A DNA stretch of 14,555 nt from contig CAYJIA010000053.1 in the NCBI GenBank assembly GCA_964370115.1, positions 1-14,555 of the forward strand. The letters are read 5' to 3'. Under the pieces are notes generated by a model. That model worked only from the letters and a program-made list of their open reading frames with translations, was not told where the DNA came from and made no database searches. The DNA is from SIG603 sp964370115. GTDB lineage: Bacteria; Bacillota; Clostridia; Oscillospirales; Acutalibacteraceae. Shown here piece after piece: positions 1 to 8,709 of this stretch (positions are counted from its first letter, which is position 1; each line of letters opens with the position of its first letter). The position numbers and the translations under genes are program-made.

Positions 1-20
1 GGGCTTTTTTCTTGCTTTTT
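1..20 (+). terminator. possible 3' half of a plus-strand terminator cut by the window edge
   Basis: The window opens with GGGC followed by a T-rich run (GGGCTTTTTTCTTGCTTTTT). This looks like the last arm and U-tract of an intrinsic terminator for a rightward gene lying before the window. The other arm is not visible, so this is only a suggestion. Confidence 0.25.
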
Positions 21-40
21 GTATCTCCTTTATTTTAAAT

Positions 41-95
41 TTAAAAACAAAAAAGGGCGATAACTTCAAGAATTTAATCTTAAAATTATCGCCCT
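41..95 (-). terminator. intrinsic terminator of the giant surface-protein gene
   Basis: A 10-bp perfect inverted repeat (AGGGCGATAA at 54-63, TTATCGCCCT at 86-95) encloses a 22-nt AT-rich loop. Read leftward, the stem is followed by TTTTTTGTTTTTAAA, a good U-tract. It sits about 50 nt beyond the stop codon at 146-148, where a rho-independent terminator is expected. Read rightward the stem is followed by AAATTTGTTTTTT, so weak bidirectional action is possible. Confidence 0.85.
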
Positions 96-145
96 AAATT
101 TGTTTTTTCAGCATACAAGTATGCTTTCGTCACGGGATAGTTTTA

Positions 146-3100
146 CTATTTAACTAACTTTTTTCTAACAAATACCAGTACACAAACTAAGCTTGCTACC
201 GCCACTGATATCCATAAAACAGGGTTGAAACTATCACCTGTTGGTGGGGTTTCTGGTGGAGTAGTTGGTGCTGTTGTCGGGTTTGGAGTTGATGTTGGTG
301 TCGCTTGCGGTACCGTTACGGATAGGGTCGCTACAGGTGTCTGCGATGTTTCTTGTGTCGTCACCGATAAGCTGTAACTTCCAGCTGGTAGAGTTTTTAA
401 GAACTCTGCATCTAGCGTTACTACCACACTGCCGTCTACCGCCCAGCCTATTACTGTTTTATCGCCTGAAGGGTAGCCCGAAAGTTCGTAGGTATTATCA
501 TCAATTTTTGTAAGTGTCAATTCTACATTATTAAATATAATTTTTGCTATTGCGTTAAAATCGATATCAAATGATGCTATGAAGTCCTTTATGTCATCTA
601 CACTTTCAGGTGCTTTTTCCTCTACTGTAATAGCATACTGTGCACTTGCACTGTAATACTCATCACTTTCATTTGCCGTTACGACAATAGTCGTTGTTCC
701 TGGCTTTACTATTGTTACTTCGCCATTTGTATTAACAGTTACAACATCTTCGTTTGTACTTCTGTAAGAAAGAGTTGTTTTATCGCCTGTAAGTGTCGGC
801 TCAGTGAACGTATCGCCCACTGTTGTGACAACTTTACTTTGTGAGAATTTAAGCGTTTGTGTGTTTTTAAATGTGCCTGTTTGAATAGCATCTGTAAACA
901 TATTTTGTGCTGTTTCAAGTGCAGTAATAGCATCTGTCACTTGTTCATCTGTAGTTGCGGTCTTTGCCACGCTTTCGGCCTGTGATATAGCAGTTTCAAG
1001 CGCTGTCATGACTGATGTCGACACAAACTTTGTGCCATATTTTACATCATTCTCCACGCCGTCATTTTCTGTTATATCTTTTTTAGCATTTTCTGCATTT
1101 GTGATTGCAGTTTTAAGTGCAGTCGTGTCTACTGTAATATACAGTGTCCCATTTGTGTATGTGATAATATAGTTATTCGTAACATCTTCATTAGTTACAT
1201 TTTGAATAATTGCACCGTAAGCGGTAACATCAAACCCACCTGTTGTCGTTGCTTCTTCGCCTGCAGTCAAGCCCATTATACTAATAGTTGGTTCTGTTTC
1301 AATTCTATCACCGTTTACAAGTGACGGCGCTATGGTGTATCCTAGAGTCGGCACATATTCGCCGAGGGTAATTCTATCACTGTCTGCTTTAATCTCAATA
1401 GATTTTCTACTAATATTCACTATATTATCTGTGATATCAACAGGTATGTCCACATATTTACTGTCATTACTGTTAAATACCACACTGTACATAACATTGT
1501 TACCTGCGTCTGGCACGCTGTCCTTATCGACTACCGAGAATGTTCCCGGAACATTTTGACCGTCCACGCTTGCACTACCGCCTGTTAAGGTGATAATATC
1601 GCCCCAAGTGTCGCCATAAGTTGCGTTTAATTTTTCCACAACTGTAGGGGCGGTAATTTCTATGTCTTTTATGGTGATATTAGCCGAGATGGTCGTACCT
1701 AATAGATGTGTCGCCGTTAAAGTATAAGTGCTGTCCGCAGTCGCATCCTTAGTCACGCTGACCGTACCGTTTGTATGTGTCACTTTACCAATTTCCTCAG
1801 TCGCAAAGCTCCATGAAGGATCTTGCCCTGTCATCTCATCACCATACTGGCTATACACCTTAGCTACATACTCTTTTTCAACAGCTGTATCATCTGTTGG
1901 CTTAACTATTGTGTCGATATACTCGCCGCTTTCATTTTTGCTTAGTTCTGTATCACCTACAAACAGCTTAATCGTAGTAGGCTTGGCAGGACTACGTTCA
2001 ATGGTCATTCTACTTGTTCCTGTTACGTCGCCGTTGGTAGCAGTTACGGCAGCGTAAGAGCTTTCAACTGAATCATCACTTACAAACACAACCCCAGTGT
2101 TTGAAATTGTCGCCCCAGGATATTGAGTGCCAGTAGCATTAGTAATAGACCACGTTGTACCGCTTGTAATAGGATTGTCGTATTGATCTAACACGTTTGC
2201 CACAAATGGATCAGTTTGGTAATTTTCTTCACCGTAACCAGGGATAAACGCAGTGCTCTGGCCACCACTTACGGTGACACTTACCGCTGACGAAGGCACA
2301 CGCCCTACCGTCAAGATTTCTGTGGCGGTGTTTTCGCCTGTATCAAATTCGTCTGCATCTGCACTTGTCGCCGTTATCGTATAAGTACCGGCATCTGTCA
2401 TTTTTGAAACTGTGATTTTGCCTGTACTTTCATCAATGGTAACGCCCTCATCACCTGCGTCATTTGCCACTACCGACCATGTGATACCCGTAGCCATTTC
2501 ACCTAATTTATTGATGGCGACAGCATTGATGCCATGGTCGTCTGTGTCGTTTATTCCGTTTACTGTAATTGAGTTTGTGTTCAGCGTAACGCCAGTATCC
2601 GCACAAACTACATACACTATATTAGAGTCTATCGTAGCAGTGGTAAAGATTGCAGTATCATCGGTATTTGTCACCACACAGTAGTAGTAAGTGATACCGA
2701 GTATATCTGCTGGCGGTGTGAAAATTGCAGTATTTGCGCCTGTACCTGTTGCTGGCCGTTCATTTGCACCATCAACATCAGAAGTATACCACTGATATGT
2801 GAGATTATCGCCTGTGGCCTCGACACCGAGCGCAGTAGCGGTACCGCCAGGTTCATACTGTACGCTGACAGGCTGCACGTCAATAGTAGGACGAGCGGCT
2901 GTTAGTGTTTTATCACTGTGTACAGGGTATCCGCCGTTAACTTCCCAGGCCTTTGCAGGGATGCTTGGGTTGTCTAAATAACACTCCACCGCACCTTGGT
3001 TGAGGGCATTTAGGAGGGTATCATGCGGTAAGCCGTCGGGGTTTAGCACCCCACTGTCAAGCATAATCTCCGAATTTTCNNNNNNNNNNNNNNNNNNNNN

Positions 3101-6100
3101 NNNNNNNNNNNNNNNNNNNNNNNNNNNNNNNNNNNNNNNNNNNNNNNNNNNNNNNNNNNNNNNNNNNNNNNNNNNNNNNGCGGTAAGCCGTCGGGGTTTA
3201 GCACCCCACTGTCAAGCATAATCTCCGAATTTTCCGCCGATTCAAACGAGCCGACATTGGTTACAGTGCCTTCAATTTGTCCTACCCCTGAAGTCGGAGA
3301 GCTTGCTGTATTGTTTTTTAGCCAATAGGAGTTTGTGACCGTGGCGGTACCATAACTACCTATCTCGTTGCTCCCAACCACACCACCAACTATTGCACCG
3401 GAACTTTCGCCCGAGACAGTTCCTGTGTTGTAGCAGTTGGTCACAGTGGCATTGCCACCGGATTCAACGTAGTTTTGCCCGACTACGCCACCGACAAAAG
3501 CATTGTCATCGGTGCTGGTGACAGTTCCTGTGTTATAGCAGTTCGTGACTGTGGCGATTGAGCCGCCGCTGTTCCCTACATTTAAACCTACTACGCCGCC
3601 GACAGCGGCATATACGAAGGATGTATCATAGCCCGTGACAGTAACGTTGCTGTGACAGTTGGTGACAGCACCTTCGTTGCTGCCCACTACACCACCGATA
3701 TTAGCACCACCAATAACATTGCCGTCAACGCTGACATTTTGCACCTTGCCGGTAGGGCCTATCTCACCAAATAGCCCTTGATTGTTTTTTGTTGGAGCAT
3801 TAATATCCAGCCCTTCAATTTTATGCCCCATTCCGTCAAATGTGCCGTTAAACTTTCTGGGGTCACTCCAATCAATGGTCTGGCCTATCGGCACCCATTC
3901 ATAGCCTGTGAGATTTATCGGGTTGGCTAAAGTGATGGTTTTGCCGTTGAAGTCGTCAGTACCGCTGTTTACCAACTCGGCAAGCCCTGCGATCTCTGTC
4001 GCTGTGTCTATGGTAAAGCTTGTTGTACCCTCTGCTTCGTCATCGTACCAAGATGTATCGGCAAGCATTCCCCAGTGCATGCTACCGAGTGTTGGGTAGT
4101 CGCTTTCAGTCGCTCCCGCAAGCCACTCGACAGCGTAATTGCCGTCTGTTACGGTTTTGTTATAAGCTCTCGCCCCTGCGTTTAGGGAGGTTAAAAGATT
4201 TGTTTCGGGAATATCGCTATCGTCTGTAGTATCGTTTGTCGTATCAATCGTAATCGTAGAGCTTGCGCTCGCAAACCAGCCGACATTGGAAATAGTCACG
4301 GTGCTTTCATCATACGCTTTATTATTCCCTACGCCGCTCATACTTGATTCGTCTGCTGATAAGTAATAGCTATTCGCTACGGTAGCAGTTTCACCTGAAG
4401 CTACGTAGTTGCGCCCAACCACGCCGCCGATAGTGCTTGTTCCGCTAACACCACCGGCACTATAGTTATTAACAACCGTGCCGGCGTTGTTCTCTCCAAC
4501 CACACCACCGACATAGCTTGTGCCACTAACAACGCCGGTATTATAACTGTTTCCAACTGTGCCACCATAGTTGCTTCCCACCACACCACCGGAAGAACCG
4601 CTTGTGCCCGTAACATCGCCGGTATTATAACTGTTTTCAACCGTGCCGTCAGAGTTATTCCCCACCACGCCACCGGAAGAGTTTTGTGTGCCCGTAACAT
4701 CGCCGGTATTATAACTGTTTTCAACCGTGCCACCTTCGTTGCTTCCCACCACGCCACCGATATTAAACGTGCCGCTTACACCCCCGGTATTATAACTGTT
4801 TGTGACCACGCCGTAGCTACTCCCCGCCACGCCACCGACAGTGCTTTTATCACCGGATACAGTGCCGGTATTAGCGCAGTTATGAATCGTGCCTGAATTT
4901 CGCCCTACCACACCGCCGACCAGAAAGGATGTACCGCTGACCGTGACACTGCTGTGACTGTCTGTAACCGTACTGTCACGGTTATATCCCACCAAGCCGC
5001 CGACATTTTCACTGCCGGTGACCGAGCCGGAAACGCCTACATTCTTAATTGTGCAGTTTTGGACATAGCCGAACAGCCCGACACTAGAGGCTTCCGGTGT
5101 ATTGATATACAGCCCCGTGATTTCATATTCGTTGCCGTCGAAAGTGCCAGCGAAGCTCCTGCTATTATTACCAATCGGCACCCACTCATGTGCGCCGAGG
5201 TCGATAGTATTTGCTAATTTGATGGTTTTGCCGCTGAAGTCGGTGCCGCCGCCATTATTACCAAGATTCACCTGCTGTGCCACCCAGGCAAGTTGCTCGG
5301 GTTTTGTTATGGTGTATACACCGTCTACTTCGGTGACCTCTTCGGTATAATTACCCCAAGAGGTATCAATCTGCCAACGTGCATAAAGCGTGTTAACTGT
5401 ATCGGGAATGCTTTCACCCGAGGTGTAAATGGTTCCACTACCATCTGCCAAAGTGTTCCATGCAAATGATGTCTCGATGTTGCCTGCAGGGCGGGTCAAG
5501 CTTGTTGCATCAGGTGCGGTATAGCTTGCGCCTGTGTAGACTATTTTCATGGTTGTAACGGTGTTGTCATCGCCCAAATGTCCGCCGTTTAGGTCGAGGG
5601 TTATAGTCTTTAGCCCGTCGGCACCCAGTGCAGCAGTGTTCAGAACTTCAAGAGCAGGACGCCAACCGTAGGCGCCGATAGCGTCGCTACCGTAATAATC
5701 CCAGTGGGCGACGGATGTAGAAGCTCGTACTGCACGTTCTGAATTCCTTTCTGCATATGTATCTTGCCCGAGCGAGCCTGAAGAAATGTAACTTGAGCTG
5801 GCGTTTTTGATATACGCACTATTTTTATCCAATACCACATCCCACTCGTTGTTTGCAGGAGTCCCGCCACTTGCACTACCGTCGCTTCCCGCAGATAGAG
5901 AGCGGAGCGAGTAGTTAGTGCCAAATGGCTTGCCGAATATTAAGTCTTCTTCATTAAGCTTATCCCACCAAATATCGTGGATAACATTGTAATCTGCCAC
6001 AAAAAGGCTGTGGTCGTAGGTGTTGCCGTATTGTGCTGTTGGTTCGGTTGCCACGCTTGCGTCTACGCTTGCGCCTGTTACTCCACTGCTTGCACTATTC

Positions 6101-7011
6101 AAACTGTACGCATTTATCGTGCCGGCGTATGTAAAGGGAACATAGTGCAGCGTTTCGTCCGGCAAAGCCGTGTTTATCGTGCCGATGTTGCCCACTTCGC
6201 CCGACAGGTCAAAGTAGTAGGTTTCGCCCACGGGTAGGGAAAACTGCTCTGTTTCCTCGGGTTTCTCTGCCACTCCATAGCTAATTCCATTTGAGGTTAA
6301 TGCGATATTTGTTGCAGGGTCTTCTGCCTGCATTGTTATTACAACTTCGCCCGAATGGGTAATCGCCGATTTTGGGAAGGTAACTGTGTCAGCGGTAGAA
6401 TTATATGTTGCACCGCTAATCACAACTTCATCACTGCTACCTGAAGCTGTGTAGCTTAATGATATGTCAGAGATTGAAAGACTTGACAATGTATAGGTTT
6501 CAGTATCAACTACAACACTTATTTTAGGCTCGTCTACAACAACATTAGATATAACTAAGTTATCGCCACTTTCAGCAATAGACGCAGTATCGTCGAAATA
6601 AGAAAGTGTAAAGTCTGAATAAGTATTGCCGGTAGGATTTCCGTCGCCCGCCCATATTGTATTGCGGTTTTCTTCGGTGATTGCTAAATCATCTGTTTGG
6701 CTTCCAACACCATTATTAAAGATTACACTTTTAAAACTTCTGTCGAGAAGTATATAGTATATGTTGCTACTGTCGCTCAATTTTGTCATCGCTGTACCGG
6801 GCCACTGGGCAGGAGCGTCAACGGCATGAAAATAATAGGCATTGACCGTGCTCCAGTTTAGGGTGTTCTGCACCATGAACAGCTGAGGAGCTTCCTCATT
6901 AAACACAGTTTCCGCCTGCGCCGTCATAGTCGTCATAGGAATCATACTCACCATTAAGCATAAGCTAAGTATTAAGCTTAAAATTCTGTTTGTAAGTTTT
7001 TTCTTTTTCAT
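146..7011 (-). CDS. giant secreted cell-wall-anchored protein: CBM26-like, GLUG repeats, Ig/Big/MBG-like modules, TPPTG anchor (interrupted by assembly gap)
   Basis: The start is ATG 7009-7011, preceded by AGGAGA about 7 nt upstream. The preceding in-frame ATG at 7077 is rejected because it would put 22 residues before the signal peptide. Collapsing the 55-bp duplicated gap ends gives 2236 aa in one frame. Order, with approximate residues: signal peptide 1-33, cut after AQA; CBM26-like starch-binding module 40-140 (NW near 52, WPGTAM near 70, VIFNNG near 97, SQTDDL); a region 140-470 with a YGWRPALEVLN segment shared by clostridial surface proteins; InlB/Flg_new-type repeat 474-546; nine GLUG units 645-890; a second lead-in and five GLUG units 985-1235; Ig-like module from 1323; Big-like modules; MBG-like from about 1740; FIVAR-like helical module 1910-1991; another Big-like module to about 2080; Pro/Thr-rich linker 2181-2208. 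The C terminus is TPPTG (2203-2207), then a hydrophobic helix and RKKLVK, a class D-like sortase signal. No catalytic domain is visible. Inferred role: surface adhesin, possibly for starch or glycan. Confidence 0.85.
3025..3079. repeat. 55-bp end sequence left of the gap, identical to 3180-3234
   Basis: These 55 bases match 3180-3234 exactly, and the match stops precisely at the edge of the N run. The length equals a common de Bruijn assembly k-mer, so this is most simply one genomic sequence written twice, once on each contig end. It is not a biological repeat. Confidence 0.9.
3080..3179. other. assembly gap of 100 N, probably artefactual
   Basis: There are exactly 100 Ns, the usual placeholder for a gap of unknown size, between two identical 55-bp ends. 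Removing 155 bp (gap plus one copy) joins the two open frames in phase. The protein then reads SAENSEIMLDSGVLNPDGLP on one side and continues HDTLLNALNQG on the other. Confidence 0.9.
3180..3234. repeat. 55-bp end sequence right of the gap, identical to 3025-3079
   Basis: Second copy of the contig-end overlap. Its translation continues directly from the upstream part of the giant gene (SAENSEIMLDSGVLNPDGLP), showing that both contigs belong to one reading frame. Confidence 0.9.
4603..4731 (-). repeat. 45-bp exact repeat at an 84-bp period inside the GLUG block
   Basis: The segments 4603-4647 and 4687-4731 are identical over 45 bp and offset by 84 bp, exactly one 28-codon GLUG unit. Both encode GTVENSYNTGDVTGT. 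Other units in the block keep the protein pattern (GGVVGxNxGTVxNSYNTG) but differ more at DNA level. Near-identical adjacent units suggest recent unit duplication or gene conversion, and make copy number likely to vary between strains. Confidence 0.85.
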
Positions 7012-7048
7012 AAAATTCTCCTGTAATAATTTAATATCTATGGTTAAA

Positions 7049-7060
7049 TACACTTGTGTA
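7049..7060. promoter_or_regulatory. small inverted repeat in the 5' leader of the giant gene
   Basis: TACAC-TT-GTGTA lies between the promoter and the ribosome-binding site of the giant gene. A related AATACAC word recurs at 7071-7077. It could be an operator, but it is short and could equally be chance in AT-rich DNA. Confidence 0.2.
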
Positions 7061-7084
7061 ATAATACAAAAATACACGTATATA

Positions 7085-7113
7085 ATTATATCAAATTATT
7101 TTATTAATTACAA
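7085..7113 (-). promoter_or_regulatory. sigma-A-type promoter of the giant surface-protein gene
   Basis: On the minus strand, TTGTAA (7108-7113) is separated by 17 bp from a consensus TATAAT (7085-7090). Transcription would start near 7078, giving a leader of about 65 nt before ATG 7011. Spacing and -10 are ideal and the -35 matches at four of six positions. Confidence 0.65.
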
Positions 7114-7186
7114 CTGTATTTTACAATTTTTCATGCCATACAGCTCCCAATCTTTTATGTTTTGCTGCCATCTTGTAGATGAAATA

Positions 7187-7215
7187 TGGACTTTGCAGTT
7201 TGTATTTGGTATAAT
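7187..7215 (+). promoter_or_regulatory. promoter of the HAD gene with extended -10
   Basis: TGGACT (7187-7192), 17 bp, then TATAAT (7210-7215). The -10 is preceded by TGG, making a TGn extended -10. The start codon is about 40 nt downstream. This promoter and the leftward promoter at 7085-7113 are divergent, so the HAD gene and the giant gene are separate transcription units. Confidence 0.7.
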
Positions 7216-7256
7216 GCAAAATACAATAATAAACTTACGAAATATTGGAGGCTAAC

Positions 7257-7793
7257 ATGAAAAATACAGTAATATTTATAGACTGCGGTGATACTTTGGT
7301 AGATGAGTCTACACAAGTGTGGGAGAACGGCGATGAAAATGGAATACTTCTTGAAGCAGAGCTTTTTGAAGGTGCACAGGAGATGATGCACACACTACAC
7401 GAAAAAGGTTACAGAATAGCTATGGTTGCAGATGGAAGAGTGCAGTCGTTTGCCAACATCACAAAATTTTACGAGTTAGACAAATGCTTTGAGGCAAAGG
7501 CGATATCAGAAGCAGTGGGGTGCTGTAAGCCATGCAGAGAAATGTTCGACACCGCTATGGACGCAATGGGGCTTAGCTATGAAAAAGATGCAAGCCGTGT
7601 TGTTATGGTAGGCAACAATTTAAAAAGAGATATAATAGGTGCAAATGCCCTTGGTTTAATATCGGTGCTAATAGATTTATCTCCAAGATACAATATGACA
7701 CCTGATAATGAGGGTGAAGTGCCTGATTATATAATTCACAAGCCATTAGAGCTTGTAGCTTTAGTTGAAAAGTTAGAGAAAGAGGCGCAGTAA
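7257..7793 (+). CDS. HAD-superfamily protein (phosphatase-like, altered catalytic motifs)
   Basis: 178 aa. The start is ATG 7257, placed 5 nt after a strong GGAGG (7247-7251). An in-frame TTG at 7245 overlaps that site and is rejected. The fold is recognisable: motif I FIDCGDTLVD (nucleophile D9, T13), motif II region IAMVADGR near 58, motif III K91 in CCKPCREMF, motif IV VGNNLKRDIIGAN (119-130, acidic D125). Canonical HAD phosphatases have DxDxT, a Ser/Thr in motif II and GDD/GDS in motif IV. Here the second motif I Asp is G11, the motif II position is A58, and motif IV has N120/N121. The pattern looks like a coherent subfamily rather than decay, because the frame is intact and regulated. 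Substrate cannot be predicted. The gene stands alone between its own promoter and terminator. Confidence 0.85.
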   Translation: MKNTVIFIDCGDTLVDESTQVWENGDENGILLEAELFEGAQEMMHTLHEKGYRIAMVADGRVQSFANITKFYELDKCFEAKAISEAVGCCKPCREMFDTAMDAMGLSYEKDASRVVMVGNNLKRDIIGANALGLISVLIDLSPRYNMTPDNEGEVPDYIIHKPLELVALVEKLEKEAQ

Positions 7794-7837
7794 AAAAGGT
7801 TAGAATTATATTAAATAATATGTTCCAACCTTTTTAT
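7793..7837 (+). terminator. intrinsic terminator of the HAD gene
   Basis: AAAAAGGTTAGAA, starting at the HAD stop codon, pairs with TTCCAACCTTTTT (12 of 13 positions) across an AT-rich loop. The 3' arm itself forms the U-tract (CCTTTTTATATC). Confidence 0.75.
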
Positions 7838-7867
7838 ATCAAATTTTCCTTACAAACATTGAGTGTT

Positions 7868-7893
7868 TCTGATAAAATAAGGGTCGACGTTTG
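7868..7893. repeat. GGGTCGAC-containing segment similar to 10935-10968
   Basis: CTGATAAAATAAGGGTCGAC followed by GTTT shares two words with 10935-10968: GGGTCGAC[G/A]TTT and CTGATAAAAT[A/T]A, in swapped order. These may be remnants of insertion-sequence ends in non-coding DNA. No transposase is present nearby. Confidence 0.35.
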
Positions 7894-7930
7894 CATATAA
7901 ATCTTCTGGGGCCTCTTCTTTGCCAAATAC

Positions 7931-7986
7931 TGTACCGACCCTCAAAAGTTAGACGTAAAATCTAACGATTGGGGGTCGGTCTTTTC
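7931..7986 (+). repeat. imperfect palindrome resembling an IS3-family end; possible hairpin
   Basis: ACCGACCC (7934-7941) pairs with GGGTCGGT (7973-7980) and GTTAGA (7948-7953) with TCTAAC (7961-7966). One 20-nt arm is an imperfect inverted copy of the other (17 of 20). The outer sequence TGTACCGACCCTCAAAAGTT resembles terminal inverted repeats of IS3-family elements as I remember them. The arm is followed by CTTTTCG, so it might also end transcription weakly. No transposase ORF surrounds it, so at most this is a solo or MITE-like remnant. Confidence 0.4.
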
Positions 7987-8050
7987 GTGGCATCATATAA
8001 AGCTGTGTTTGTCAATAAAAAATGTAGCAAAAACATGTAATTAAAACTAA

Positions 8051-8094
8051 TAAAAAACTGTCCTATTTATGTTAAAACATTAGTAGGACAGTTT
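8051..8094 (-). terminator. strong hairpin, terminator for leftward transcription
   Basis: An 18-bp arm (8055-8072) pairs with 8077-8094 with two mismatches and a 4-nt loop. Leftward, the stem runs into CAGTTTTTTATTAG, a good U-tract. It lies about 190 nt past the stop of the small membrane-protein ORF (8287) and may serve that gene. Confidence 0.65.
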
Positions 8095-8100
8095 GTCTTA

Positions 8101-8226
8101 TATGATTTCTTCTCATCGTTTATGGGTGGCTCAAGAATGTTGCCTAATGGAAATACCATCGCTGTTTCAGCTGGCGAACTATTAATTTTAGAATTGTTAC
8201 TATGGTTTATGAAAGTAAACACATGA
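8101..8226 (+). pseudogene. possible arylsulfotransferase-like fragment
   Basis: The plus frame from 8101 to the stop at 8224 reads ...FSSFMGGSRMLPNGNTIAVS.... The string S.MGGSRMLPNGNT resembles the conserved (G)S..RLPNGNT segment of bacterial arylsulfotransferases. There is no start with a ribosome-binding site, no upstream domain, and the frame closes after about 40 codons. If real, it is a decayed scrap of a protein of several hundred residues. The match is short, so confidence is low. Confidence 0.25.
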
Positions 8227-8286
8227 CTACTAACCAATTGCAAGTTCAAATAGGTGAGGCTGTTGCACTAAGCCCCTACATACTTT

Positions 8287-8466
8287 TTATACTAAACCGT
8301 CGTAATTTACTTCACTTTCTTCTTCGTCTTTCTTTCTAAAGAAGAACATTACAAAAACTTGAATTAGTGTTACTACTGCAAATACTATACTCCAAATATC
8401 AAATACTATCATAGGTTGTGTAAAATCTTGAGTGATAAATAGTAGTATAATGCTAAACACTGCCAT
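8287..8466 (-). CDS. small two-helix membrane protein, possibly 5'-truncated
   Basis: 59 codons from ATG 8464-8466 to stop 8287-8289. The product has a hydrophobic segment (MAVFSIILLFI), a short polar link (TQDFTQP) and a second hydrophobic segment (IWSIVFAVVTLIQVFVMFFF). It then switches to a charged tail, RKKDEEESEVNYDGLV. This is a convincing helix-loop-helix topology with a positive stop signal. The open frame extends 13 codons further upstream (KKRIFISLGLAV), which would complete the first helix. However, no start codon lies there and a TAA (8506-8508) precedes it next to an A-rich run. Either translation starts at 8466 with a shortened helix, or a one-base indel in the A-tract has detached the original N terminus. 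The family is not recognised. Confidence 0.4.
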   Translation of the reverse strand: MAVFSIILLFITQDFTQPMIVFDIWSIVFAVVTLIQVFVMFFFRKKDEEESEVNYDGLV

Positions 8467-8583
8467 TACTGCAAGGCCAAGGCTTATAAAGATGCGTTTT
8501 TTATTTTATCCGCGCAAATAGTAAATCCAGCCAAGCTAAAATCATTATTGAACGACTAATTTGTGCTCTTTCTTTCAAATCCT

Positions 8584-8603
8584 AGTATCTTTTGGGAGAT
8601 ACT
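8584..8603. repeat. 20-bp hairpin AGTATCT-6 nt-AGATACT; first 13 bp recur at 10878
   Basis: AGTATCT (8584-8590) and AGATACT (8597-8603) are a perfect 7-bp inverted repeat. AGTATCTTTTGGG also occurs at 10878-10890, on the other side of the nuclease gene and in the same orientation. One 13-mer shared by chance within about 14.5 kb is not surprising, so an attachment-site reading is speculative. Confidence 0.4.
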
Positions 8604-8618
8604 CGATAAAGACGATTA

Positions 8619-8665
8619 TATAAAAATAAGGCTATATCAAGCATTTAAGCGAGATATAGCCTTAT
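8619..8665 (-). terminator. intrinsic terminator of the nuclease-like gene
   Basis: A perfect 13-bp stem (ATAAGGCTATATC at 8626-8638, GATATAGCCTTAT at 8653-8665) with a 14-nt loop. Leftward it continues into TTTTTATAT. It lies 45 nt beyond the stop codon at 8710. Confidence 0.85.
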
Positions 8666-8709
8666 GATTTATTAGTTAGATAATCTTTAGTAGAGATGAA
8701 AAGTTTAAA

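Noticed and set aside
3025..3234. 55-bp repeat as a true biological duplication
   Set aside because: The identity ends exactly at the N run on one side and the frame is preserved only if the copies are merged.
4401..5217. CRISPR-like periodicity in the 84-bp repeats
   Set aside because: The period is 28 codons in a coding frame with diverged units; these are GLUG protein repeats, with no conserved short repeat and unique spacer pattern.
7011..7077. Start of the giant gene at the upstream ATG 7077
   Set aside because: It would place 22 residues before a perfect signal peptide, and it lies at the predicted transcription start; ATG 7011 has the AGGAG.
8067..8249. 60-codon minus-strand ORF
   Set aside because: It runs through the 8051-8094 hairpin, has no ribosome-binding site or recognisable domain, and the opposite strand carries the more protein-like sequence.
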